DNA of 64,000 nucleotides from Reinekea marina (lineage in GTDB: Bacteria; Pseudomonadota; Gammaproteobacteria; Pseudomonadales; Natronospirillaceae). The stretch is taken from contig NZ_JAUFQI010000001.1 in NCBI RefSeq assembly GCF_030409715.1, positions 1,295,001 to 1,359,000 on the forward strand, in the 5' to 3' direction. The notes under the pieces are model-generated. The model searched no databases. It had not been told where the DNA came from and was given only the letters and a program-made list of their open reading frames with translations. Position numbers and translations under genes: made by a program. The first letter of the stretch is position 1. Each line of letters begins with the position of its first letter. Of this stretch, positions 1 to 9,038 are shown piece by piece.

Positions 1-159
1 TTTAGCGTCTTCATTATTAATTTTTTGGGTTACCTGCTGGGGTGATAAAGCGAGGCCACCGCGGGCACCTTCTGTCTTCATAAGCAAAATAGCTAAGGCA
101 ATCCAAAGTGATGTAAGAATCCAGTGGTTTACGGCAAATTCCAAAAGCTGTTCTAACAT
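1..159 (-). CDS. Rhodanese-family membrane protein, N-terminal part (YibN-like)
   Basis: Only the first 53 codons lie inside the window; the gene continues beyond base 1. The reading starts with MLEQLLEFAV, has one membrane segment (about residues 12-27) and then a stretch like the beginning of a rhodanese domain (SPQQVTQKINNEDA). YibN proteins have this layout: an N-terminal membrane anchor, then a cytoplasmic sulfurtransferase-like domain. In many gammaproteobacteria yibN lies divergent from gpmI, as here. The assignment rests on N-terminal similarity and position; the catalytic cysteine region is not in the window. Confidence 0.72.
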   Translation of the reverse strand, partial: MLEQLLEFAVNHWILTSLWIALAILLMKTEGARGGLALSPQQVTQKINNEDAK

Positions 160-366
160 GGGTCAATCTCTAGACAATAAAAAAGAGGCCGCAGTATACA
201 CAAGCTGTCCACTTCTAACACCTGTCTTCATGCCGAAAATTGCCTATTATCATGCTCGGTTAATTTAAATATTCGTAATTTTTAACAATTACAACTCGCA
301 GTTTGTCGCTATTTTAGTACACTATTATGTAATTTTCCTACATTTTGGTTTGAGAGGCTTTGGATC

Positions 367-1911
367 ATGGCAACAGGTAAAACCGCGGTATTACTGATTT
401 TAGATGGATTTGGCTACAGCGAGACATCTAAATCAAACGCAATTGAACAAGCGAATACACCCAACTGGGACCGTTTATGGTCTGTTTACCCTCATAGCTT
501 GATTCAAACGTCTGGCATGGCCGTAGGACTTCCCGATGGACAAATGGGGAATTCAGAAGTCGGTCATATGAATCTAGGGGCTGGCCGTACGGTTTATCAG
601 CAACTAACAAGAGTCACAAAAGCCATTAAAGACGGTGATTTCTTTGAAAACCCTGTGTTAACTGGGGCGGTCGATGCGGCGCTAGATGCAGGCGGCGCGG
701 TACATATTATGGGGCTGCTTTCGCCAGGCGGCGTTCATTCACATGAAGACCATATTCATGCCATGGTTGATCTAGCGGTACAACGTGGTGCGAAAAAAGT
801 TTTTGTTCATGCCTTCTTAGACGGACGAGATACTCCACCTCGCAGTGCTTTAAAGTCTATTGAGGCTTTAGAAGCTAAACTAGAAAAACTGGGCGTTGGC
901 GGTATTGTTTCGCTAATTGGTCGTTACTACGCAATGGATCGAGATAATCGCTGGGAACGTGTTCAGGCTGCTTATAATTTATTGTTTAAAGGTGAAGCGG
1001 ATATCGTAGCCAGTACGCCTATGGATGCGCTGCACGCTGCCTATGAACAAGATAAAGACGATGAGTTCATGCCGGCTGCATCTGTTCGTGCTGATTCAAC
1101 AAACCCTATCACCATTAATGACGGTGATGCGGTTGTATTTATGAATTTTAGACCCGACAGAGCGCGTGAATTGGCCCGCGCAATTATAGACGATGGTTTA
1201 GAATCGGATCTAGATCGCAGTGTTCGTCCTAAGCTATCGAGCTTTGTTACCTTAACAGAGTACGCCGGTGACATCCCGTGTGAAGTTGCATACCCGCCAG
1301 AGAATTTAGTGAACACCATTGGCGAAGTTGTCGCTAATAGTGGCGGCAAGCAATTACGCATCGCTGAAACTGAAAAATACGCACATGTAACCTTTTTCTT
1401 CAGTGGCGGCCAAGAAACTGAATTTGAAGGTGAGAAGCGGATTCTTATTCCTTCACCTAAAGTGGCCACTTACGATTTGCAGCCGGAAATGAGCGCGCCA
1501 GAGGTGACTGAGAAGTTAGTCGATGCGATTGCGTCAAAAGAGTTCGATTTAATTGTTTGTAACTACGCCAATGGTGATATGGTTGGTCATACGGGTAAGC
1601 TCGATGCTGCAATAAAAGCCGTTGAAGCTCTTGATACAGCGGTAGATGCTGTGACAAAAGCGGCATTGGCAGCCGATGCTGAAGTGCTTATTACCGCCGA
1701 TCACGGTAATGTTGAATTGATGGTCGACCCTAAAACGGGCGGCGCTGTGACAAGTCATACACTGTGCCCTGTGCCTTTAGTGTATGTCTCTAACGACAAT
1801 GTAAATGCCGCTCTAAAAGACGGTGCATTGTGTGATATTGCACCAACATTGCTGAAAATTATGGGCAAAGAACGTCCCGAGCAAATGACGGGGCGCAGTT
1901 TACTGGGGTAG
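367..1911 (+). CDS. gpmI: 2,3-bisphosphoglycerate-independent phosphoglycerate mutase
   Basis: Interconverts 3- and 2-phosphoglycerate in glycolysis and gluconeogenesis; Mn-dependent, cytoplasmic. The 514-residue length is normal. The N terminus carries the metal-binding LILDGFGY motif (Asp13), and the phosphorylated catalytic serine is Ser63 in [15 protein letters not shown]. Later family blocks include [21 protein letters not shown] and the C-terminal TADHGNVE metal site. This is the alkaline-phosphatase-superfamily enzyme, unrelated to the cofactor-dependent GpmA. The ATG at 367 fits the family N terminus. It is divergent from the rhodanese gene and followed by a strong hairpin, then envC in the same direction. 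Confidence 0.97.
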   Translation: MATGKTAVLLILDGFGYSETSKSNAIEQANTPNWDRLWSVYPHSLIQTSGMAVGLPDGQMGNSEVGHMNLGAGRTVYQQLTRVTKAIKDGDFFENPVLTGAVDAALDAGGAVHIMGLLSPGGVHSHEDHIHAMVDLAVQRGAKKVFVHAFLDGRDTPPRSALKSIEALEAKLEKLGVGGIVSLIGRYYAMDRDNRWERVQAAYNLLFKGEADIVASTPMDALHAAYEQDKDDEFMPAASVRADSTNPITINDGDAVVFMNFRPDRARELARAIIDDGLESDLDRSVRPKLSSFVTLTEYAGDIPCEVAYPPENLVNTIGEVVANSGGKQLRIAETEKYAHVTFFFSGGQETEFEGEKRILIPSPKVATYDLQPEMSAPEVTEKLVDAIASKEFDLIVCNYANGDMVGHTGKLDAAIKAVEALDTAVDAVTKAALAADAEVLITADHGNVELMVDPKTGGAVTSHTLCPVPLVYVSNDNVNAALKDGALCDIAPTLLKIMGKERPEQMTGRSLLG

Positions 1912-1921
1912 CACCCTTTCC

Positions 1922-1952
1922 GGCAGAATAAGTGTTGCGCACTTATTCTGCC
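1922..1952 (+). other. Strong hairpin after gpmI without a T-tract
   Basis: A perfect 13-bp inverted repeat (1922-1934 with 1940-1952) around the loop TTGCG starts 11 bases after the gpmI stop. It is not followed by a run of T on either strand, so it is not a standard intrinsic terminator. It may protect the gpmI mRNA 3' end or be a solitary palindromic repeat. Confidence 0.7.
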
Positions 1953-2025
1953 AAATGTGATCGATGCCTTTAGACAATAGGGGATTTCTTGTTACTATGC
2001 AGTCCCTTTATTTTGCTGTTGAATT

Positions 2026-3174
2026 GTGAATACTTTACTAAAGAGCTTGCTCGTTACAGTTATTGCGCTCATCGCATCGCTTGCTATTGCCGATGATGTG
2101 GCCGAACAAAAAAAGAAGCTTGAAGCACTGAATAAAGAGTTGCTGTCGCTGCAATCAGACCTGAGCAGCAAGCAAAAAGATTTAACTTCGCAACAAAAAG
2201 CCTTAAAACAGGTCGAAGTTGAAATAGGTGTCGTTCAAAAAAAAGCACTTCAGCTCAACGGAAGAATTGAACAATTAAGCGCCGAAGTTCAAGCAAATGA
2301 GCAAGCAATCTTCGAGTTAAGTGAAGCACTTGATAGTAAACAAGACGTCATTGCTTCTATTTTACGTCTTGCTTACACGCAAAATAATCAACCCCTTATC
2401 AAGCTGTTATTATCTGGGCAGCGCCCAGAGGATTATGCGCGGCAATTGTATTATTTTTCGATTCTCACCGATTACCAACAGCAAACTTTGAATCAGTGGG
2501 TACAGGAAAAGCGTAAACTCGCGGCCTTGAAGTCGACAATAGAACAGCAACGTGATGATCTTGTCTCGCAAAGTCAGTTGCTCTTAGAACAAGAAAAGCA
2601 ATTAAAGTCTCAAAAGAATAAGCGTGCTCAAGTGCTGGCTAACTTATCGAAAGAAGTCGTCAGTACAGAAAAGCAAATTCAACGTAAAGTTACAGAGCGC
2701 GAGGAACTATCGACCCTGATTAGCGACTTGCAAGAAAAGCTCGATGCCTTTAGCTTAGAGTTTCCAGACGCTGAAGATATTCGTAAATTAAAAGGTAAAT
2801 TAGCATGGCCGGTCACTGGCAGGCTGCTCAACAGCTACAATGGTGTAATAGATGGTAGCCAATTAAAGTGGCAAGGTGTCACCATTGCGGCGCCGGCCGG
2901 TGATCCGGTACGAGCGATTCAAGCAGGGCAAGTTGTGTTTGCTGATTTCTTCAGAACTCATGGCTTATTGATTATTATTGATCACGGAAACGGCGTTATG
3001 ACGCTTTATGGGCGAAATCAATCACTGCTTAAAGAAGTTGGCAGCTGGGTCGAGACAGGTGAAGTAATCGCCTCAGTTGGACAGTCAGGCGGGCACAGTC
3101 GGTCTGGTCTTTATTTTGAATTAAGAAACAATGGCCGCCCCGAAAATCCATCGTCGTGGCTGAAAAAGAGGTAA
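2026..3174 (+). CDS. envC: Murein hydrolase activator EnvC
   Basis: Periplasmic activator of septal N-acetylmuramoyl-L-alanine amidases during cell separation. The 382 residues show a signal peptide (about 1-22), a long coiled coil rich in K, Q, E and L (about 25-245) and a C-terminal LytM/M23 fold (about 262-380). The LytM zinc ligands are missing: the H-x3-D position reads KWQGVTIAAP and the HxH position reads LYGRNQ. This degeneracy is the hallmark of EnvC-type activators. The start is GTG at 2026, directly after an in-frame stop, with no strong Shine-Dalgarno. It is followed by ctpA in the same direction, and the probable target amidase is encoded at 15593. Confidence 0.92.
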   Translation: MNTLLKSLLVTVIALIASLAIADDVAEQKKKLEALNKELLSLQSDLSSKQKDLTSQQKALKQVEVEIGVVQKKALQLNGRIEQLSAEVQANEQAIFELSEALDSKQDVIASILRLAYTQNNQPLIKLLLSGQRPEDYARQLYYFSILTDYQQQTLNQWVQEKRKLAALKSTIEQQRDDLVSQSQLLLEQEKQLKSQKNKRAQVLANLSKEVVSTEKQIQRKVTEREELSTLISDLQEKLDAFSLEFPDAEDIRKLKGKLAWPVTGRLLNSYNGVIDGSQLKWQGVTIAAPAGDPVRAIQAGQVVFADFFRTHGLLIIIDHGNGVMTLYGRNQSLLKEVGSWVETGEVIASVGQSGGHSRSGLYFELRNNGRPENPSSWLKKR

Positions 3175-3222
3175 ATTACCTTGAGTGAACAAAATCAAAC
3201 ATCAGATGTTAAAGGAACCATT

Positions 3223-4512
3223 ATGAGACTCATTCGAAATCCATGGCTTACGGCAACGACCGCTTTGGTTATTGGTATTGCAGTGGGGTTTACCTCACAG
3301 GTTCATGCCGAAAATGAATCACGTTTGCCAATCGATGAAGTTCGTTTAATGTCGCAAATACTTGAGCGCATCAAACAATCTTATGTAGAAGAGGTGACTG
3401 ATGAAGAGTTATTTGAATCGGCCATCGAGGGTATGTTGTCTGGTCTAGATCCTCACTCAGATTACTTGACGCCCGATGATTTCAAATCTTTAAGAGAAAG
3501 CACCAGCGGTGAGTTTGGTGGCTTAGGCATCGAAATTATTTTAGATGAGACAGGGTTTGTTCGTGTCGTCGCGCCAATTGATGATACGCCGGCGTTCCGA
3601 GCGGGTATGCAAAGTGGTGACTTGATTACTAAAATTGACGAAACGCCCGTAAAAGGGATGACGATTAATGATGCTGTCTCTCTCATGCGCGGTAAGCCAG
3701 GAACGGACATCGTATTGACCATTGCGCGTGAAGGCGAGAACGGTCCTTTAGAAGTCGAAATTACGCGCGATATTATTAAAATCACTTCCGTTCGTTCACG
3801 CATGCTTGAAACCGGATATGGCTATATCCGTATCTCTCAATTTCAGGAGCGTACTGGCCCAGACTTCGTCAATGCGATAGAAAGCTTGCGCGATGAAGCT
3901 AATGGTGAGTTGAACGGTTTGGTTCTAGATCTACGTAACAACCCGGGTGGTGTTTTACAGGCGTCTGTTGAAGTAGTTGATGCATTAATCAGTGAAGGGT
4001 TAATAGTGTACACCGAAGGCCGAACAGCGAACTCCGATAGCCGTTTCACAGCCCGCAGCGCGAACCCAAGTGAAAACGTTAACTTGGTTGTGTTAATTAA
4101 CGGTGGTTCAGCCAGTGCTTCGGAAATTGTTGCCGGTGCCGTTCAAGATCATAAACGTGGCTTAATCATGGGCACGCAATCGTTCGGAAAAGGCAGTGTA
4201 CAAACCATTTTGCCACTCGATAAAGACCATGCCATTAAACTAACAACAGCGCGATACTACACACCAAGCGGACGCTCAATTCAAGCCCAAGGTATTGTGC
4301 CTGATGTTATAGTCAAACCTGGCAAACTCACTCAACAAGATAGCGAACCTTATTATAAAGAAGCCGATCTGGCCGGCGCGTTGAATAATGATCAAGAAGG
4401 TGGCACAGAAGCTGACAGTGAAACAGAGCAAACCGAAGCGGATTTAGCAGAGCGAGATTATCAGCTGTATCAAGCATTGACCTTGTTGAAAGGTATATCG
4501 TTTTTTAAATGA
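3223..4512 (+). CDS. ctpA: Carboxyl-terminal processing protease (S41 family)
   Basis: Periplasmic or exported serine protease that cleaves substrates near their C termini. With the ATG at 3223 the protein has 429 residues: a signal peptide or membrane anchor (about 8-28, ending QVHA), a PDZ domain (about 75-160, including the GGLGIEI carboxylate loop) and the S41 core. The Ser-Lys dyad is Ser298 (GGSASASE) and Lys323 (SFGKGSVQT). An in-frame TTG at 3181, preceded by a GAGG motif, would add 14 residues. I prefer the ATG because AAAGGA sits at good spacing and the signal peptide starts properly. It overlaps the next gene by 4 bases. The order envC-ctpA-deacetylase is a familiar gammaproteobacterial cluster. 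Confidence 0.93.
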   Translation: MRLIRNPWLTATTALVIGIAVGFTSQVHAENESRLPIDEVRLMSQILERIKQSYVEEVTDEELFESAIEGMLSGLDPHSDYLTPDDFKSLRESTSGEFGGLGIEIILDETGFVRVVAPIDDTPAFRAGMQSGDLITKIDETPVKGMTINDAVSLMRGKPGTDIVLTIAREGENGPLEVEITRDIIKITSVRSRMLETGYGYIRISQFQERTGPDFVNAIESLRDEANGELNGLVLDLRNNPGGVLQASVEVVDALISEGLIVYTEGRTANSDSRFTARSANPSENVNLVVLINGGSASASEIVAGAVQDHKRGLIMGTQSFGKGSVQTILPLDKDHAIKLTTARYYTPSGRSIQAQGIVPDVIVKPGKLTQQDSEPYYKEADLAGALNNDQEGGTEADSETEQTEADLAERDYQLYQALTLLKGISFFK

Positions 4513-5276
4513 AGCTAAGTATTACCATCGTTAAACTCATTGCGGTGCTGTTGTTCAGCACCGCAAATGCGAGTGCCAGTGGCAGTATCACATTAGTACT
4601 AGATGATTTAGGCAATCAACTCTCGGCTGGTAAGGCCGCCATCGACGCAAACTTTGTCACAACGGTTGCTGTGATGCCTGGCCGACCTTACAGTGAAGAA
4701 CTAGCACGATATGCACACCGTAATAAATTAGAAGTCATCGTGCATGCCCCGATGTCTAATACCACTGATTTCCCGTTAGGACCATTTGGTTTAGATAAAC
4801 GAGATGGTCGTGCAGCCTTGGAGCAAAATTTACACGATGCCATTGCCAGTGTTCCTTATGCGGTAGGATTATCTAATCACATGGGCAGTCGCCTTACTCA
4901 AGACCGAGAAGCCATGGATTGGGTCATGGCGGCACTAAAACCGTATCAGTTTTATTTTTTCGACAGCCACACGGTTGCAAATTCGGTGGCTTGGCAAGCC
5001 GCTGATGACCATCAAATACCTTGGGCAAAACGGCAGGTCTTCTTGGATCATCAAAAAGACAAAGCATTTTTAAACAAACAATGGCAATTAGCCTTGAAAA
5101 AAGCACGGCAAGGGCACCATGTGCGGGTAATTTGTCACCCTTATCCTGAAACGGTGGCATTTTTGAATCAATTGCCTATCGACGATTTACAGGGCATTCG
5201 ATTGCTCCCTCTGTCTGCAACTTTAAACCATCCAGTAGCTATAAGAGCCGATCGGAATATACCCCAGGGAATATAA
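4509..5276 (+). CDS. Divergent polysaccharide deacetylase family protein (YibQ/DUF610)
   Basis: The protein has 255 residues with an N-terminal signal peptide (about 1-23) and one divergent polysaccharide-deacetylase domain. Visible family blocks are LVLDDLGNQ (metal-binding Asp pair), VIVHAPMSN, LSNHMGSRLT and YFFDSHT. It overlaps ctpA by an ATGA junction, so the two are probably translationally coupled. Family members occur next to envC/ctpA in many gammaproteobacteria, but their substrate is not established. A role in envelope polysaccharide processing is inference from fold, export signal and neighbours. Confidence 0.85.
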   Translation: MKLSITIVKLIAVLLFSTANASASGSITLVLDDLGNQLSAGKAAIDANFVTTVAVMPGRPYSEELARYAHRNKLEVIVHAPMSNTTDFPLGPFGLDKRDGRAALEQNLHDAIASVPYAVGLSNHMGSRLTQDREAMDWVMAALKPYQFYFFDSHTVANSVAWQAADDHQIPWAKRQVFLDHQKDKAFLNKQWQLALKKARQGHHVRVICHPYPETVAFLNQLPIDDLQGIRLLPLSATLNHPVAIRADRNIPQGI

Positions 5277-5391
5277 AGTTGCCTGAAAAGCGTTTTTTTT
5301 GATTAAAAGACATCAATTAAGTTGCGGTTCAGCTAAAATCTGCGAAACTTTTACCTAATCTATAAATAACTAAAATACTTTGGAGAAGTAA

Positions 5392-6012
5392 ATGAACCGC
5401 ATTGGAATCGCTTTTATTGCCACCATGCTTGTATTATCAGGGTGTGCTACCTTAAGTGAAGATGAGTGTTTAACAGCCGATTGGTATCAAATTGGCTACG
5501 AAGATGGTGCCAGAGGGTATCCAGATACTCGCATTGCTTCTCATCGCGAGGCCTGTGCAAAGCACGGTGTAGCACCTCAATTTCGCGATTACTTAGATGG
5601 CCATAGTGAAGGCGTTCTCTCTTTCTGTACGCCACGCAATGGTTTTGTACAGGGCCAAAAAGGGTATCAGTATACGGGTATTTGCCCACCATCTATTGAA
5701 GGTGAATTTTTAGACTCGTACCAAGCAGGACGCGAAATTTACTCCGTTCGCAGTGTCGTGAGTAGCTTGCAATCTGAACAGCGTAGCAATGAGAATAGAA
5801 TCAGTTCTCTAAAACAGGCCTTAATCGACGCTGAAGCCGCAATGTTTGCTGCAACTACACCAGAAGAAGAGCGCCGTAATATCTACAACAGCATAGGTCA
5901 AATGCAAGAAGAGCTAGGCGGTTTAGAGGAACGCAATAAGCAACTTATTGTTGAAATTGCGCAAGCACAAGCACAGCTTCGAATCCTCGAAGAAAAGTAT
6001 GCCTACTACTGA
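5392..6012 (+). CDS. DUF2799 lipoprotein with C-terminal coiled coil
   Basis: A 206-residue predicted lipoprotein. The lipobox LSGC places the lipidated cysteine at residue 18. Residues about 25-115 match the DUF2799 pattern (DWYQIGYEDGARGYP, YLDGHSEGVLSFCT, with paired cysteines). Residues about 125-205 form a charged coiled coil. No enzymatic motif is visible and the function is unknown. AGGAG-like bases sit just before the ATG at 5392. The 3' end overlaps the TatD gene by 14 bases. Confidence 0.82.
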   Translation: MNRIGIAFIATMLVLSGCATLSEDECLTADWYQIGYEDGARGYPDTRIASHREACAKHGVAPQFRDYLDGHSEGVLSFCTPRNGFVQGQKGYQYTGICPPSIEGEFLDSYQAGREIYSVRSVVSSLQSEQRSNENRISSLKQALIDAEAAMFAATTPEEERRNIYNSIGQMQEELGGLEERNKQLIVEIAQAQAQLRILEEKYAYY

Positions 6013-6784
6013 GTTTAAAGTCGGCGGTGGCTGGATAGACAGTCACTGCCATCTCAATGACCTATCAAACTTAGATCAAAACCTAGAAGATGCTGCCCAG
6101 CATCAGATTGAATCGTTTGTCATTCCAGGAACGATGCCCGCGCAATGGAAAGACGCATTCACCATCCGCTCTCCACAAGTATTCTGTGCCGCTGGCACAC
6201 ACCCTTGGTATGTTACTAATCCAACTCAAGACATTGAGGCTTTAGAGCAATGGCTAAAAAATCAACCCGCAGTGGCCGTTGGTGAAATAGGGTTAGATTA
6301 CTATCAAGGTAAGACGCCTCGACCAGAGAAATTACTTCAGTTAGAAGCCTTTGAAGGCCAGCTTGAACTCGCAAAACATAACGAACTTCCCGTCATTCTG
6401 CATTGCGTAAAAGCGCATAACGACATGCTTCAATTGTTGAAAAAGCATGGCGTCCATGGTGGCGTTGTACACGCTTTTTCGGGTAGCGCCGAACTGGCGC
6501 AAAGTTATGTCGCGTTAGGGTTGCATATCGGTGTTGGCCCTATGATATTGAAATCACCTAAAACACTCCAAGCCGTCAGTAAAATACCGGTTGAAAAAAT
6601 ATTGCTAGAAACTGACGCACCCTTCATGGCTTCGCAACCTTTAACCGAAGCTAACCCTCTTTTAGATTTGTTGCGGGTGGCTGAAGCATTGGCCGAGCAA
6701 AAATCGATCACCATGGACGAGCTTCAAAACCAAACAAAGTTAAATACTCAAAAATTGTTTGGAATTAATTCGCAATTAAAATAG
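5999..6784 (+). CDS. TatD-family metal-dependent hydrolase
   Basis: Cytoplasmic TatD-family nuclease (metal-dependent TIM barrel, YjjV-like). From the ATG at 5999 it has 261 residues, the normal family length. Metal-site blocks are WIDSHCHLND at the N terminus, GEIGLDYY with the metal-bridging Glu, ILHCVKAH, VVHAFSG and LLETDAPFM. An upstream in-frame ATG at 5948 would extend it into the coding region of the DUF2799 gene and adds nothing homologous. GAAGAAAAG just before 5999 can serve as the ribosome binding site. It overlaps the preceding lipoprotein gene and is probably co-transcribed with it. Confidence 0.9.
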   Translation: MPTTEFKVGGGWIDSHCHLNDLSNLDQNLEDAAQHQIESFVIPGTMPAQWKDAFTIRSPQVFCAAGTHPWYVTNPTQDIEALEQWLKNQPAVAVGEIGLDYYQGKTPRPEKLLQLEAFEGQLELAKHNELPVILHCVKAHNDMLQLLKKHGVHGGVVHAFSGSAELAQSYVALGLHIGVGPMILKSPKTLQAVSKIPVEKILLETDAPFMASQPLTEANPLLDLLRVAEALAEQKSITMDELQNQTKLNTQKLFGINSQLK

Positions 6785-6987
6785 TTCGCGTATTACCTGA
6801 TAATCTTATTAAATTAGATGTTTGAAAATACAATAGCACGAAGCTATGAAGCAGCGGTGCTGTACATATGGGGCCATTATTGCCTTGGATGCCAATAACT
6901 AGCCCTCATGAATGGGTTTACAGCGCCACTTTTTTTACGGTAACTCAGCAAACTAAGCTTGCAGATAACGTCACCCAGTCGGGCCGT

Positions 6988-7848
6988 TCACTCTGGCAAC
7001 TTCTCGCCACAATACCGACAGTAATCTGATTCAACTTCATGGCCGTTTTTACCGCAGCCGACACACCCTCGAACATCGCGTTTTCGTACAATGGCCTTAG
7101 ATAACTCAGCGGTGTAGATGCCCGTAGGCACAGCAATGACAGCGTAGCCAATGATCATCATCATAGACGCGATGAGTTGCCCAAAAGCCGTTGTCGGTGT
7201 TAGATCCCCATAACCGACGGTGGTCATGGTAACAATTGCCCAATATATGCTGCGTGGGATGGAGGTAAAGCCATTGACTGAGCCTTCCACCAAATACATG
7301 ACGCAGCCGAACACAACCACTAGAGTGCAAATAAAATATAAGAACACTATGATCTTGCGACGACCCGCGACCATGGCTTCGGCTAGAGTTTCTGCTTCGC
7401 GAATATAGTGGAACAACTTTAAAATTCGGAAGACCCGTAAAATTCGGAATATTCGAATAACCAGCAACGAATTCGCGCCCGGTACCAACAGGGATAAATA
7501 AGTTGGAATAATAGACAGTAAATCAATGAGGCCATAAAAGCTCAATGCATATTTTAACGGATGTCGAACGCACACTAATCGCAAACCGTATTCAACGGTA
7601 AAGGCAATGGTAAACACCCACTCGACAATGTATAAGTTTTTACCAAGTGGGGTGTTGATAGAGACAATGCTCTCAAGGATGACGGCCGACACACTTAATA
7701 AAATAGCAATGATAAGAATAATGTCGAAGGTTTTCCCCGGCTTTGACTCTGCACCAAAAATAACGTCATTTAATGTGATTCGCCACTGAGCCATTGGCTC
7801 AGTATCGGATTTCAACACATGAAATTTACTGGTACGCAATTCATCCAT
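6988..7848 (-). CDS. Voltage-gated potassium channel with C-terminal zinc ribbon
   Basis: Inner-membrane ion channel of 286 residues: six transmembrane segments, an S4-like helix with regularly spaced arginines (RIFRILRVFRILK, 132-144) and the potassium selectivity filter TVGYGD (210-215). The cytoplasmic C terminus carries four cysteines in CxxC pairs (262, 265, 277, 280), forming a probable zinc ribbon. The ATG at 7848 overlaps the stop of the upstream barrel gene as TGATG, so the two are probably translationally coupled. An in-frame TTG one codon earlier is less likely. Potassium selectivity follows from the filter; gating and physiological role are not visible. Confidence 0.9.
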   Translation of the reverse strand: MDELRTSKFHVLKSDTEPMAQWRITLNDVIFGAESKPGKTFDIILIIAILLSVSAVILESIVSINTPLGKNLYIVEWVFTIAFTVEYGLRLVCVRHPLKYALSFYGLIDLLSIIPTYLSLLVPGANSLLVIRIFRILRVFRILKLFHYIREAETLAEAMVAGRRKIIVFLYFICTLVVVFGCVMYLVEGSVNGFTSIPRSIYWAIVTMTTVGYGDLTPTTAFGQLIASMMMIIGYAVIAVPTGIYTAELSKAIVRKRDVRGCVGCGKNGHEVESDYCRYCGEKLPE

Positions 7849-8912
7849 CAAAACGCTTCACCCACAGTAATAGCAAAATTAAATGACTCAAAATCGACAA
7901 AACCCACATCCAGACGGACATTGAAACGGTCTGGTGTTGTCGCAAATCGAATGCCGCCCCCTATACTGTAATGAAAGTCAGACAATGCAAACTGGTCTAA
8001 ATCTGATGCAACTTGGAACGTGTCGGTAAAGACAACCGCGGCCCACCGGTTTGAAATTGCCTTTCGAAATTCGGCTTGCGCCCCCACACTAGCGTTATCA
8101 ATCCAGCGTTGGCCATTCGCACCTCGTAAGGTTCCATCTCCACTAGGTCTTGGTAAATGCGTGAAAGGGGTGTCTTCGGAGGCCAATGATAATTGCGCGC
8201 TAAAAGCAAACACATCATCAGCAATCGAGAAATAATGAGCTGAGCGAGCATTCAATAAAGAGAAATTTGCATCGCTACCCAAGCTAGTAGGATACAAATC
8301 CCAAGTTGCTTTACTCAAATTCCCCTGGGTTGGCCAATCTATGTTGTCTCGTTTGTCATAAATCAATTCGGCACCGACACCAGAATAAAGCCCGCCATTT
8401 GCACCAATAACGTTGGCGTCAATTAAACTGCTCTCACTGCCATCCGGGTCGGCTATGTCTTCTATTTCATGATTTTCAACTCTTAAACTCGCGCCAATGC
8501 GAATATCAGGCGTGATGAGGTAATTCGCAGTAATACTGCCCTCAAGTGTTGTATTAGCATACTGGTCGGCTTCTTCCTCAGTCGCATTTCCTTGGCCAAA
8601 GTAACCACTTGGCCAGTATCGACCGCCCAATTTCCCTTTTAGATTCCATAGGCCTCCGTCTAAAAACATATTAGGCCAAATGTAGGCCTGATATTGGCCT
8701 TGGGTGGTGCCTTGCAACAACAGCTCTAAACGATCTTGTGGTTGATCGGCTGATGTTTGCTCAAAAATACGCATAACATAAGCACCGTATTGAAAGCCTG
8801 TTTCCGGGCTAGAGCCTACGGCAGGTAAGGGTACCCAAGCAGCGGGCTTAAGTGAATCTGCGCTGCTCAGTGCAGCCATACAAATTATTGGTGCGAGAAA
8901 TAACTTTTTCAT
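7848..8912 (-). CDS. Omp85-like outer-membrane beta-barrel protein (no POTRA domains)
   Basis: The protein has 354 residues with an 18-20 residue signal peptide, then alternating aromatic/polar strands typical of a beta barrel, ending in phenylalanine (ITVGEAF) as needed for BAM insertion. The C-terminal third (GGGIRFATTPDRFNVRLDVGF) matches the bacterial surface antigen/Omp85 barrel pattern. No POTRA repeats precede it, so it is not BamA or TamA. It is the first gene of a two-gene unit with the potassium channel at 6988. The function is unknown; homologues are usually annotated as surface antigen or BamA/TamA-like proteins. Confidence 0.82.
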   Translation of the reverse strand: MKKLFLAPIICMAALSSADSLKPAAWVPLPAVGSSPETGFQYGAYVMRIFEQTSADQPQDRLELLLQGTTQGQYQAYIWPNMFLDGGLWNLKGKLGGRYWPSGYFGQGNATEEEADQYANTTLEGSITANYLITPDIRIGASLRVENHEIEDIADPDGSESSLIDANVIGANGGLYSGVGAELIYDKRDNIDWPTQGNLSKATWDLYPTSLGSDANFSLLNARSAHYFSIADDVFAFSAQLSLASEDTPFTHLPRPSGDGTLRGANGQRWIDNASVGAQAEFRKAISNRWAAVVFTDTFQVASDLDQFALSDFHYSIGGGIRFATTPDRFNVRLDVGFVDFESFNFAITVGEAF

Positions 8913-9038
8913 AAACGAGCCTGATTTCTTATTTTATGGGGATTACTATGTTAAGTACGCAATCTCTTGTCAATGCTGGTGTATTAATGACTCAATCAAG
9001 GCTACAATTTTTACACTTATGACGAAATGTGATCATTC

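Noticed and set aside
1041..1469. 142-codon minus-strand frame inside gpmI
   Set aside because: Lies wholly antisense to a well-supported gene and its translation is Ser/Arg-rich without any family features.
6785..6987. Possible gene fragment between the TatD and channel genes
   Set aside because: No frame of useful length and no recognisable protein similarity in any frame.
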